Assembly (NCBI GenBank): GCA_030144725.1 | Contig: JASKMD010000010.1 | Location: forward strand, 4,151,045-4,215,044 | Direction of reading: 5' to 3' | Source of the DNA: Haematococcus lacustris | Lineage: Eukaryota > Chlorophyta > Chlorophyceae > Chlamydomonadales > Haematococcaceae | DNA: 64,000 nucleotides | Part shown: one piece after another, positions 11,670 through 23,139 of the stretch | How the letters are laid out: the number at the start of each line of letters is the position of its first letter | Numbering within the stretch: position 1 is the stretch's first letter | The notes under the pieces: model-generated | Databases searched by the model: none | Seen by the model: only the letters and a program-made list of their open reading frames with translations | Told to the model about the DNA's origin: nothing | Position numbers and translations under genes: made by a program

Positions 11670-12461
11670 GTGTGTCTGAAGGGTAATAATGGCTTAGGCT
11701 ATAATGGTAACCCATTTCACCTGGGTGCTGCAATGCTCCCTTCCCTCTGCATAGGGATGTCGGGATTAGGATGCTGCTAGGGATGTGCTTCGACGCTGCC
11801 TTGGATGGCGAGGAAGAGAGCCCCTGCATGCGAGCATCGCACATGGCATGTTGAGCAAAAGGGTTGATGTGCAGACGCGAGGCGCAGGCCAGAAGCTTGC
11901 AACCTGCCTGAAGGCTCCTAACTCTGCTGGTGAAGCGTTGGCACCACTCCTGCGGCCGCGATGTACCGGAGGGTCACAACCATACTCGCGAGGAGCATCG
12001 ACTCAGCCCCATCACCTCTTAAGCAGCATGTATTTTGCAAACGCCGTGGCGGGCTCGTCATCACCACTGATGCTTTCTGCACCCATCGTGCATTACACGT
12101 CAGGGCAGGTTGACGAATTCATGAGAAACACATCACAAATGTCACCATGTCCTAATGAAATGCAAGGTGTTGCAGCACGATAGTAGTAACCAACACACTC
12201 TCACTTTCTACTGCTTCACCGGACCAGCTAAACATGGGTTTGCAGGTTCATGAATGCTTGTCATGCTTACTTTACTTTCACCAATGCATGGTCTCTATAG
12301 CTAATACTGTGACGCTAAACTTGCGCTTCCCATAGTCATCTTGCTCTGCTGATTATGCATTATCATAAAAAGTCACTGAGTCAAACAGAAGGCCGCGGTC
12401 AAAGGTCACGCTGAGCTTTATAGCTGAAGTTGAAGCTGAGTGTCGACGAACAGCAAACAAC
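11670..12461. other. Divergent intergenic region
   Basis: It separates the minus-strand frame ending at 11669 from the plus-strand ABC1K start at 12462 and presumably holds the ABC1K promoter. Base composition is nearer 50% GC than in the coding DNA. No gene and no recognisable core promoter element was found. Confidence 0.5.
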
Positions 12462-15400
12462 ATGTTGCTCCGTAAGAGGCTCTCGGGTGATTCTCTAAAC
12501 AGCAGCCTTCGGTACGGCCCTTCGATACTATGTCCAGAAGTGGTTAGCCCTGTCTAGCGTTACAGCAAGACACCTGTGTCTCTGGACCTCCACAGGTACC
12601 GCTCTCGCTTGGGGCCGGGCACACAATGCAGGGGCCGGGCCCAGCGAGTTGTCATAGCTTCGATGCTGTCGGAGGCAGCCTCAATGAGCCTCAGCTCAGG
12701 AGATGTTGCCAGCACGGTGATGGAGCTAGTGCACAGAGCAGCGAACGACGCACACGGCGTCCAGCCAACACTGGGACTTCTGCACAGTGTAATGTCCGAG
12801 GCGTCCTTACAAGGTCGGGTCCTGCTAAGACGCACACCGTCCATAGGCATATCACAGCGTCCTACCTAAACTGTTCCAGTCACCTGTGCAGGCACGGGGC
12901 TTCCAGACCTGCAGCCTGGCATAGAGTGGGGCACAACGTACTGGCAGTCGGTCGCTGACACAGCTAACGTCGCGGGTGAGCGGTATGCAAGCACATGGGC
13001 GCCCATGCACGAGGGAGCTTAGCCAGCCTTCAACTGCTGCTTACAGCCTGTAAAGGCCATTGTTAATGCCAATGCAGGGAGCCTGCCCTTCTCCGAGATT
13101 GCATCTGTAGCTTCAGTCCAGTATAGTGGTGGCATCGACAGCTTGGAAGGGCTTACAAGCTGGGCTAGCCAGCACCTGAGCGCTGTTCATGCAGTTGATC
13201 CAGACTTGCACTCCAGCTTACAACACAGCTTGGCAAGCCTCACAGGCGCTTTGCAGTCTACGTTGACAGACTACGCCATTAGCAGCCAAGCCAGTCCAGT
13301 GCCCTGGACCAATGCCCTGGTCCTTGGCGTGCAGCAGCTCGTGACGACTCTGTATGCCCCTGGTGCTGGTCATGCAAGTATTGAGGCCATGGTTGCTGCT
13401 CAGGAGGCCATGCAGCTTACCCTGGCCTCAGCAGCAGCAGAGGCCAGCGGCTTGGTGCGTGCTGCCGGCCTGCTGGGCAACGGAGCTGTGTTGGGCGAGA
13501 TGCCAGCAGGGCTGGCTGGGCTGATGCAGTTTGCCATGGCTTTGGTGGCACTGCTGGTGGCCTCTGTACCCCGCAATGCAGCCTCAGCCAACACAACAGA
13601 CGGTGGGTTTGCCATCTGATTCACGATGTCCATAGTAGTGTCCCTGTACTTTGTGGGTGTCCCTGCACTGTACGGTGTGGGTGACAGTCCCCTTGCACTG
13701 GTGCCTGACCCATGTGGAGCTACTAGCCAGGATGGCAAGGCAGACACATACGAAGGGAGACCCTTTGCTGGCTGTCCATGTGGGGTACAGCCAGCTGAGC
13801 AGGTCGCGCCATGTGCATAGCTGAGCAGGTCAGGTGCTTGGCAGGCCCCTTCATGGTGCGCCTGCCTTGCCCGCAGTGGATGCCCTACCTCTGCGCTATG
13901 ACCCTGCCGCACTGCGGTCCTACTACAGCAAGCACCCGGTGATGGTGCTGCAGCGCAACAGCGAGGTGGTGTCCCAGCTGGTCACCTTCTGTGTGGCCAT
14001 CCTGGCAGACTGGAGGCTGGGCAAGTGGGAGGCAAACATGCCGGCAAGAGCTCAGTGGAGCAGAGAGGTGAGAGCGGCGCCTCACCAGTTCGCCCACCAT
14101 GTCCACCAGCCTCCACCAGCTCCCACCAGCTCCTACATGAGCCGCTGCCCTGTGCTGCTATAGCTCTGGCAGTACCGTCAGGTGCACCAGGTCTGCAGCC
14201 ATAGTTATAATCTTAAAGCTGCAGGCCCATGTCCTAGCACCCCATGGAGATGGCGGCCACCAGATATGTCTGAGCCAACCCGAGGGAGCATAGCCACCCT
14301 AGCCATCCTGCAGGCCTGTGTGCTGGCACTCCATGGAGCTGGCGGCCACCCTTTGGCAGTTGCTCAGCCCCCTACCTCGCATCATTTCAGACTCTTTTCT
14401 GCTCAGCCCTCTACCTCGCCTGGCCAGATTCACCCGTTGCAGGGCATCCTAAGCTAGATGCACTCCCATGCGTGGCGATGCTAGGCCCCCTCATGAATGG
14501 AGATGCCAGGCCCACCACCTCCCAGCCCACAAGGCCTGCAACACCGCTCCTGGTGTTGCAAACAGTCCAAACAGTGCAATATGTGACCTACCCCTGGGTG
14601 CCCAGGGATTGTCAGCCTGGGTGGAGCTTTCTCATGTTTCTCCAGCAAAGGTTGAACGGCCCACAGCTTGCCGCTGCCCAGGCCTACCTGCTCAGTCCGG
14701 TATTCATTGACACGGGTGGTGGGACGGCCCAGCTACCAGCCTTGATGCCAGCCGTTTACAGTAGAATGGCACCTTGCACCATGAGCTGGTGGGCCACAGC
14801 CATTCAGCACCAGCCCTAGCAGCAGACCCAAACGGTCTTTGTCCCAGCTGCAGCCTTGCCGCTGATTGCCAGCGCAAGTGGCAGCAACCATGCTCCAGCC
14901 AGGCCTGGCAACACCCTCACCACATGAACCGCTGGGCCCAGCTTCTAGCCTGCAGACAGCTGCAGAAAATACTGCAGAGAGAGTGATTAAGTCAAAGTGA
15001 TAGTGACAGCTGTGTCAGCTCAGCGCTTTCCCAACCCCATGCAGCCCACCCCCAGTGTCAGCACTATGCTTGAGCTTTGATCGCTGCACCGTCACCACAG
15101 CAAACCGGTCCTCCTTGTCCTTGGCAGCGGCTTTGACTGCTTCCCCATGGGGCAGTGCTGCCTTATACCGCCACCTGGCAGGGTCAGGTCAGGTGTGGTT
15201 GACCTGGTGCATGCAGATCATCCAGGCCATGGGCCCCGCCTTCATCAAGATAGCCCAGATGGTGTCCACCAGGGTGGACATCATGCCTGAGGTGGGCTGT
15301 CCACCCCTCCCCCCTCTGTGGCCCTTCCCGGTGCCATGGGCATTGCAAGCAATGGTGATGGTGAAGCTAGCGATGCATGCTGGTGTGATGGAACGATGAT

Positions 15401-18400
15401 GGTGGTGGTGGTAAAGCTGAAACAGTGGTGGTGGGATGGTGGTGGTGGTGGTGGGACATTGGTAAGGGATTCTTACAGCAGCTAATGGAGCAATGGTGGA
15501 CCTTCACATGAGGCCGGTGGCCCAGGTAGGTTGTAATAAGATGCTGTATCCACAATGATGGTGGCCCTGGCTGCATTGCAGGTGTACCTCAAGGAGTTCT
15601 CAGTGCTGCAGGACAAGGTGGCCACCTTCTCCACTGTTGAGGCACGCATTGTGAGTAGGCGGTAGTGCTGTGAGTAAGCCTTGCAGCCCTGACCTGCAGG
15701 CTTCCACACTTGTTGGGTCCTGCCTTGCTGGTGCCGTGCTGCATCATCCTCTGCCATGGTTGCACTCCGCCATAGTTACACTCTGCCATAGTCACACTCC
15801 GCCATGTTTCCAGCGTCCAAACCAACACACACCAACACACACACACACACATTTGCATGCGTTTCATACTGGCCTGCTCATGTGGGAGCATCATGGGAGT
15901 TGGCACCATGGACGGAGTGTCAGATGGGGTGCCAGAGACATACCAGATACCAGATAGGCAGTGACCCCCCTGCACCTCCACCTCTGTCCCGCTCCCCGCT
16001 GCCCTGCTGGCTGTGCTCCCTCCAGGTGCTGGAGGAGGGCCTGGGCTGCCCAGTGGACTCAGTGTTTGAGTGGCTGTCCGAGGAGCCCATTGCAGCGGCC
16101 TCACTGGGGCAAGTGTACCGCGGCATGCTGCGTCCCGAGTGGGGCGGGTGTGAGGTAGGTGTGACCCAGGTGGTTAGTTCAGTTGGCCACAGGGTCATCA
16201 CCAGGCAGTGAGGGTGTGCATCTGCAATCGTGTGCAGCCCACCCGTCCTCACGTTGCCGACCTGCCCAGCCCTCTTGATGCTGCCCCACTTGTATAGCCT
16301 TGCTGCTGTGCAACACCCTGCTTGCCCTGACACCCTGCATCCTACCCCCTTGCTCCTGACCAACACCTTCTCGACAACCTGCCCAGCTCCAGCCGCCCAG
16401 GACAGCAGCGAGGGGCAGAGGCAGCTGGCCTTGCACACCATCAGGGGTGACCCCAAAGGGATGCCTTGTTACTAAGCTGTGGGAACTGAGCCTGACCCAG
16501 CCTGTACCCAGCAGCTGCAGCAGCAGCTCAACCATAGGGTGCAACAGGCTCCAGCACCTGTCTATGAGGTGCCTCAATGTGGGGCCTGTGGGGACAATGC
16601 CTGTGACGAACCCACATAACAGCACCTGCCCCTGTTTATTACCCTGCACCTACCCTGCACGGGGCCCCACCCGCCCTACCCTGCTCGTGTCCTGCTCCTG
16701 CCAGGTGGCTGTGAAGGTCCAGCGGCCTGGCGCCCTGGAGAGGGTGTCCCTGGACATCCACATCATGCGCCAGGCTGCCCAGCTGTTCAGCCAGCTGCCG
16801 GGCATGAGTGACAGCTGGGCCTCAGCCCTGGACGACTGGGCGGTGCGCTTCTTCCAGGTATGCGCCTGGGGCCAGGCTCGCTGGGTTTGAGGCAGGCCAG
16901 GTCAGGAGAGGCTCAGCTGAGGTCAGGGACGGCTCACTCTTAAGCTGGCTACGCTGAAACACAACAAAACAAAATTGCAATGGCACCTTACGCTTGAGCT
17001 GGCTGTAAACACAATACACAACAATGTGATGCCCTGGCTGCCCGCAGGAGATGGACTACCAGCTGGAGGCGCACAATACCATCAGCTTCAAGCAGAGCAT
17101 TGCAGGGCTGCAGGGGGTGCGTGTGGCCACCGTGCATCAGGAGCTCACCAGCCGCAAGGTCATCGTGACTGAGTGGATTGAGGCGAGTGGAGGGGGTGGG
17201 TCCTAGCCTGGCTGCATGGAAAGGCTGCTGCCTTCATAGGGGTGGGCCAGCCTGGGGACCTGTGCTGACCTAGGGTGGCCTAGCCTCCCAGCCTGGCTGC
17301 AATGAGAGGAGATGCTGCTGCTGGCAGTGCACAGGGTGAAGGGAGGGCATGTTGCTAGCCGTGGCAAAGCATGGACCGCACAGGAGGGTGGTGCCTGTGG
17401 GCTGCAGTAGCTGGATGCAATTGTGTGAAGGTGCCGCCCATTTGGATCCAGCTCCAGCTTCCAGCCAGGCCAGCCATCCAACCTGCCTAGCACTCAGCTG
17501 TTTCAGCTATCACTGAGCTACCAGCCTGGCACCTCCCTGCCAGGCAGCACCTCGGGAACTAAGAGCGTCAGGTTTTGCCTGTGCGGGGCTGCATTGGCTG
17601 CAGGGTGAAAGGCTGGCTGACAGCACCGCCTCTGACGTCAAAGCTCTGTGCTCCACACTGCTCAACTGCTACCTCATCCAGCTGCTGGAGACTGGGCTGC
17701 TGCATGCGGACCCACACCCAGGTCAGCCAACACCCTCCACCTCCATACCTCCACCCCTCCATACTGGTACTACCCACCCACCTGCACCCCATCATACCTG
17801 TGTCTTTGCCATGTAAGTATGAAGGGGATGGGGATGGTAACAATGACGATGATGGTGACGATGATGGTGACGACGATGGTGATGGTGACTCACCCACTTC
17901 AGCACACCAAGCATTGCCCCATGACCTGCTTCTGGCTCAAACACTTGCAGCAACACCCACCACACTCCACTGCACACTCTTCCATGTACAAGCCAAATAC
18001 AACAACCTGGAGAGGCAGGTTAGCTGAGTTGATTGCCTGCCTAAGGGTTGGGACCCTACCTTCCTTATCTGACCCAGCTTGGCAAGGCAGTCAAAGTTGT
18101 GAGCTTCAGGCCTCAAAGCTGACACTGTGCTGCTCCTGCGGTGCCGCAGGCAACTTGATGAGGACAGCGGATGGCAAGATCGTGATCTTAGACTTTGGCC
18201 TGATCACAGAGGTGGGTGTGACCTGTCTACCTGCTGACCTCCAAGCATTGACCTCATTGGGTCACCACACAGTCCCAGGTACTGGTGGCAATGGCGCACA
18301 GGGCCAAGCACAATGTCTAGCTCACTGCAGACCTGAACGGCATTGCAGCTGCTGCTATGATGAGCCAGACTGCCTACCTGCCTACCCACCTGCCTGCCTG

Positions 18401-21329
18401 CCTGCCTGGTCAGGTGTCAGAGGACCAGCGCATCGCCCTGGTGGAGTTCATCGCCCACCTGACAGTGGAGGACTGGGAGGGGGTCGCGCTGGACCTTGTC
18501 AAGCTGGGTGGGTGCCGGGCACTGCCTGCCTGCATGTGCATGTTGCTTGGAAGGAGGCAGGGCACAAGGCGCAGGTGGCAGGGCAAGAGTCTGTAGGCTG
18601 TCCTGTCTGAGCTAGGTCCTATAAAACGTTACCTGGCCTTGCTGCCTGGGGTGGAGATCCCATATCCCTTGTCCGGGCTAGGTCCTATAGAACGTTGGAG
18701 AGGAACACCTGGCCTTGCCTGGCTAGGTGGAGACCCCAGGACTGCCCTGCCTCAGCCACCCTGCACCTCTCCCCTCCTTGACCCTCTGCTGCTCCTGGCT
18801 CGGCCTGTTTCTCTGCCTGCCCCAGGTTTCATGCCCGACGGCATGCCCCCAGAAATCCTGCCGCACATCGCTCCCGTGATGGAGAAAGTGATGGGGCAGC
18901 TGGTGAAGGGGGGTGGGCTGCGTAACGGCATCAGCGTTACCGGCATCGCGGCGGAACTGTCCGGAGCGGCTCTCAACTACAAGCTGTGCGTCCCGCCCTA
19001 CTTTGCGCTGGTGGTCCGGGCGTTCTGTGTCATTGAGGGCATCGCGCTCAAGGTGCATGCCATCACAGCTTGAAAGCTCCATGTTGACTTGTCACCAGCT
19101 AGGTGCTCTCTTGTGAATGTGGATGTGAACCAGCAGCCCTTTTTTCCTCCTCCCTCCACCCACCTCTTTTACCTCCTCCCTCACCTCACCTCTTTTATCT
19201 CTCCCACTGCCCCTCACCCCACCCCACTGCCCCTCACCTCACCCCACAAGCCTTCACCTCACCCCTCTGCCCTTCACCCCACCCCACTGCCCCTCACCCT
19301 ACCCCACTGCCACTGCCCCTCACCTCCTCCATCCCATGCTATTCCCCAGGTGGACCCCAACTACGCCATCGTCCAGGAGTGCATGCCCTACATGAGCCGA
19401 CGCCTGCTGTCCGACAACAACCCCCGCATGCGAGCCGCCCTGCGCCAGCTGCTGTACGGCACCGGCTCCCGCTTGGACGTGGCACGCCTCTCCCGCATGG
19501 TGTCCTCCTTCTCCACCTTCACCACCGCTGGGGCGGGGGCCCAGCCTGCAGCGGGCCTGCTGGGTGATGGGTCGGCCCAGGCGCAAGCGGCTGAGCATGG
19601 GAGTGTGCTGGGCAGCCTGCTGCATGGCGGGCCAGAGGAGCAGGGACCGGTGCTGAATGATGCTCTGAAGGACATGCTGAAGCTGGTGTTCAGCAAGGAT
19701 GGGAACTATGCACAAGAGGTGGGTGATGGCGTGTGGTGACCTGGTGGATCTGACCTGGCCTGGCTTGACCCGACCTGGCCTGACCCTCGTACTTTGCCCA
19801 CCCCTGCAGATCCTGGTGGAGGAGGCGGTGGCAGCGGTGGACGCTTTGAGCCGTGAGGCCATTGGCGAGGCGCTGCGCCTGGTAGCCGGCACTGCCACCT
19901 CCCTGGCTGCCCTGCAGGGGGTGGAGGCGCTGGGCCCCCTGCGCGCCATGCTCATGCCCCTACCGCTGCCTGTGGTGAGGCGCTGCCATGGTCATCACAC
20001 TGACCCTAGAGTTCATGACCCTATCCCTGCCACCACTAACCCTTCCCGCCCTCTCCACCATACTCGCCTCCTCGCCCTCCACACACCCATTTCAACCTGT
20101 AACTGGCCTCCCTTCAAACCCACATCACCCTCCCACCCCGCCATACCACCGCTAAACCACCGGCACCTGCTTGTCCACCTAGCCTGCTGTGAGTTTTGTT
20201 GTTGCTTAACAAAACCAGGTTGATGTACCATTTGAAAAAATAGATATGAGCTGACCGTACTCTCCCTTTTTATGCCTCGAGAACTAAATTGAATTACTCT
20301 TTCCCAAACCCAAAACAAAACATTGTTTACTTTTTCTCGATGCAAAAGTTGCAGCAAAACACAGTTGTGTGAATGTGGGTGTGCTTATAAGTATTCTAGA
20401 CAGCCATCCCTATGCATAACATGTCAATCCTCCGTGGTTTACACACTTCTTGCACAAGTCACCAAGTCAAGCCATCCAGTCACCACTTCACAGCCACTGC
20501 GCAAGGGCAATGTAACTATGCACTAAGTCACCGTCTGGGCACTGAACCTTCCTCATGAAGTCATGGTGCTCCTGCGGCTGCTTGCAATGCCGGTATACCT
20601 CTTCCTCCTCCTCTAAACACTCAACTTGCGTGCTCTAGCAGTCACCCATGCCGCGAAGCGTTCCATCGCAACACCATTTACGGCCAAATGATTGTATGAC
20701 CACTTCGCAAGATCACATTATTTACTCGTTCGCGGTTTCGCGAGGCCAAAAAGACGTAGAAACATGAAGTACAATCACTATTGCCATGTGCCCTGTGCCC
20801 TCCCACTCCTGCTGTCCAGGACATGCTGAGCACACTGCAGCCTGCCGTGGCCCTCAGCCGCGAAGACCGCCAGGCCCTGGGCACCATCAGCACCCTGATG
20901 GACCTCCTTGCCTCACCCAGCTCCAGCAGCCCCAGGGGGTCAGGGGTGGGGGGTGCTGGCACCCGCACGCTGCGGGTCATGGGCGAGGTGGCCCCCATGC
21001 TGCCCGAGCTCATGCCGGGGGTCCAGGCCACGCTGGAGATGTTTGGCCGCCAGCTGGTGCGCCGCATGGCCTTGAGGCTGGCCGAGGACTTGGACACAGC
21101 CACCAAGGCGTCAGCAGCTCAGAGGGCGGCCAGGGCCCCAGCCCACTTCTCAGTCACTGGCAGCCCTCCCCCGCCGCCTATGCAGCAAGCTGAAGCGGGG
21201 ACAGGTTCACGCAGCCCACCACCTCCACAGCCCAGGACGCCACCCCGCAGCCAGCCTGAGGGCCCGGCACTTGGTGCAGGCTACAGTGCCAGAGCGCCCA
21301 CGCCCAAGGTCTCCCGCCAGAGGTCATGA
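12462..21329 (+). CDS. ABC1/UbiB (COQ8/ADCK-like) atypical kinase, 16 exons
   Basis: Predicted exons: 12462-12511, 12596-12788, 13047-13602, 13877-14067, 15217-15291, 15582-15650, 16026-16154, 16705-16857, 17048-17182, 17604-17721, 18150-18211, 18414-18507, 18826-19052, 19350-19718, 19810-19974, 20820-21329. Phases match throughout, giving 1031 residues. Motifs: LPLRYDP about 269-275, AMGPAFIKIAQMVSTR 334-349 (the family KxGQ, here KIAQ), AAASLGQVY 401-409 (Ala-rich nucleotide loop), AVKVQRPG 423-430 (Lys425), HADPHPGN 551-558 (Asp553, Asn558) and ILDFG 569-573 (Asp571). The family supports quinone and prenyl-lipid metabolism in mitochondria and plastids. The basic, Ser-rich N-terminus (MLLRKRLSGDSLNSSLR) could be an organelle transit peptide. 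The C-terminal 170-codon exon is partly Pro-rich. Intron 9 uses a GC donor. Exons 1-2 and the exon 2 donor (12789) are less certain than exons 4-16. Plastid versus mitochondrial subfamily is unresolved. Confidence 0.92.
20255..20345. mobile_element. Possible transposon terminus in ABC1K intron 15
   Basis: An AT-rich patch starts with CCGTACTCTCCCTT and continues with a CTCGAGAA and ATTGTTTAC...TCTCGATG layout. It resembles the right end of the TIR element at 43832-44850, read inward. No matching second end was found in the intron, so it may be a solo or decayed end. Confidence 0.35.
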
Positions 21330-21812
21330 GACTGGCTTCTTAGCTGTGATGGTCGGTAGTAGGTGAGGGTTGGCCTATGTAGGGGTGGAGGGGTTGTAAG
21401 GGACATACAACATGGAGGGGGCCATGAGGGGCATGCAGTAACGCTTGAGGGTGTGTTGCCTGGGGATTTTTGCGCAGTGGAAAGACTGATGAGCAGAACA
21501 TGCATGGCGTGCATGCATGGCATGTGTGGTAAGGGGAGCTGGCATGCAGCAGCCACAATACTGCCATGTGTGCGTTATGTCCCTAACATAGACTGGCCTT
21601 CTGACCTTGTGATGTTGATGTGGGGGAGGGAAGTGGTGGACCCCTGATTGGACTACATCACATGCACCCTTTTGCCACTATGAACGTTTTGTCCCTTGTC
21701 CCTTGTGGCTGCTGGGTTTGGGGTATGGAGGAGCGCGCTGCAAAGTTGCTGGTACTGAGAGACTATGCTGAAATGTGACCAGATGCATCATGGCTCTCAG
21801 CATGGTAGGCGT
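20784..21812 (+). repeat. Left arm of inverted duplication (ABC1K last exon plus 3' flank)
   Basis: This stretch recurs in reverse orientation at 61898-62910. Matching parts are the end of ABC1K intron 15, all of exon 16, and about 480 bp of 3' flank, including GGGACAAAACG-type and AGAGACTATGCTGAAATGTG-type blocks. Divergence is modest and includes small indels. Confidence 0.85.
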
Positions 21813-22205
21813 GTGCATCCCACAGCCGCTGCTGCTTGTTTGCTTGCACCTCATCTGTCTGACTTCTTCAGCACGCCAGCATAGTTGCCACTATAAGGGA
21901 ACGTGGCCAGGCTTGGCGATGTGTGTTGACTGTTGATTGGCAGCCGGAAGTACTAGCCTGCATAGATTGGAGTGGCCCTGGACATGCACCCTCTTCCTAG
22001 ATGCTAGCATGCCACTAGACTGTTCTCACCTTGATAACTTGAGGGTTGTGCATGGAGACTTATGACAGGCATCATGGCGATGACATTTTTCACCACATTG
22101 CAAGACGGTGTCGAAGTGACGAGTGGTCTTCTCACATACAAAGCGAATGTACTTAATCACATGGAAGCATAAGATAGGTGGCTTACCTATCTTGGGGTGG
22201 CTTAC

Positions 22206-22472
22206 CTATCTTGGCCGCCCTCCCCTTCTAGGGGTTCGGGACTTTCTGCAACGCACTTCAAAGCAGTGTACAAACAAAGGTGCACATGGGCTCAAAATGA
22301 AGTCATTCAAGTTCTCGTTATTGTTCTGGAAGGACACGGCAAACTCCGGCTGCTCCCTGATGGAACGCGTGGCAGTGCACTCAAGAATGAAATGCATGGC
22401 GTCATCTGCTACTACTACTACTCTACTAGTACCCTCTCGTGCATATGCGATCAACGAAAGTAACCCCCTCAA
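22206..22472 (-). mobile_element. Possible LINE reverse-transcriptase C-terminal remnant
   Basis: The minus-strand frame contains DDAMHFILECTATRSIRE followed about 20 residues later by LNDFILSPCAPLFVHCF. This resembles the HFLLECPAYxxIR...F...L..FL...LAxFV pattern at the C-terminal end of many algal and plant non-LTR retrotransposon ORF2 proteins. No reverse-transcriptase core was seen nearby. The rest of 21813-22830 shows no gene. Confidence 0.35.
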
Positions 22473-22829
22473 ACCGAGCCTCCTCCACCCCTAAACCGCT
22501 GTTGCCTAACCTGAACCTAGTCAAGCTCGTGCGAAATTCTGTAAAGAGCTGTCTATTCAGCCGTCCCCATGCTTGAACCATGCAGCATACTAGCATCTCT
22601 CCCGGTGCAACGTCTCAGGCTGCCTAGGGTCTCCCTCAACCCCAGCAAAAAACCTCCCCTACCTCTCGAGCCACTTGACTTCCAGAGCCTTGGTGCCTAG
22701 GACCATGTCAGGGTGTGTGCCTTGCTGTACAGCCTGTTGCACAGCCATGACCTCCTCTTCCAAGGCAATAAGGGCACCCACATGGAAGCATTGAATTGTC
22801 AACAAGAAGTGGTTGACACAGCCGTCAGC

Positions 22830-23060
22830 CGTCAGGCTTGGCGGCCAAAATAGCATGAGGTGTACCCTGTCCTGTGCTATGCTGGGGCAGTGCTGGGCTC
22901 AGCAGTCACGCTGGTGGCTGCTTCAACAGCAGAGCTGGGGGGTGGGCAGTGGAAGGCTGCAGCTTAATGCCACTCCGATGCAGGCAGGGCAGTGGAGCTG
23001 TGGGCTGTTCTGGGTGGGGTTGCAATGGAAGCTGCAATGACCTCTACTCTCAGTGAACCT
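22830..23060 (-). repeat. 3' flank repeat of MKDAV-family copy 1
   Basis: In gene orientation this flank (CAGAACAGCCCACAGCTCC, TTAAGCTGCAGCCTTCCACT) corresponds to sequences downstream of copies 2 (about 38328-38580), 3 (about 49735-49980) and 4 (about 55772-56000). It is therefore part of the duplicated unit rather than independent DNA. Confidence 0.7.
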
Positions 23061-23139
23061 TGTCATCAATTCCAACCAGACAACTGTCATGAGTAGCTGT
23101 CTTGGCAGCCTAGCCTGCTGAGTTCCACACCCCCTTCCA

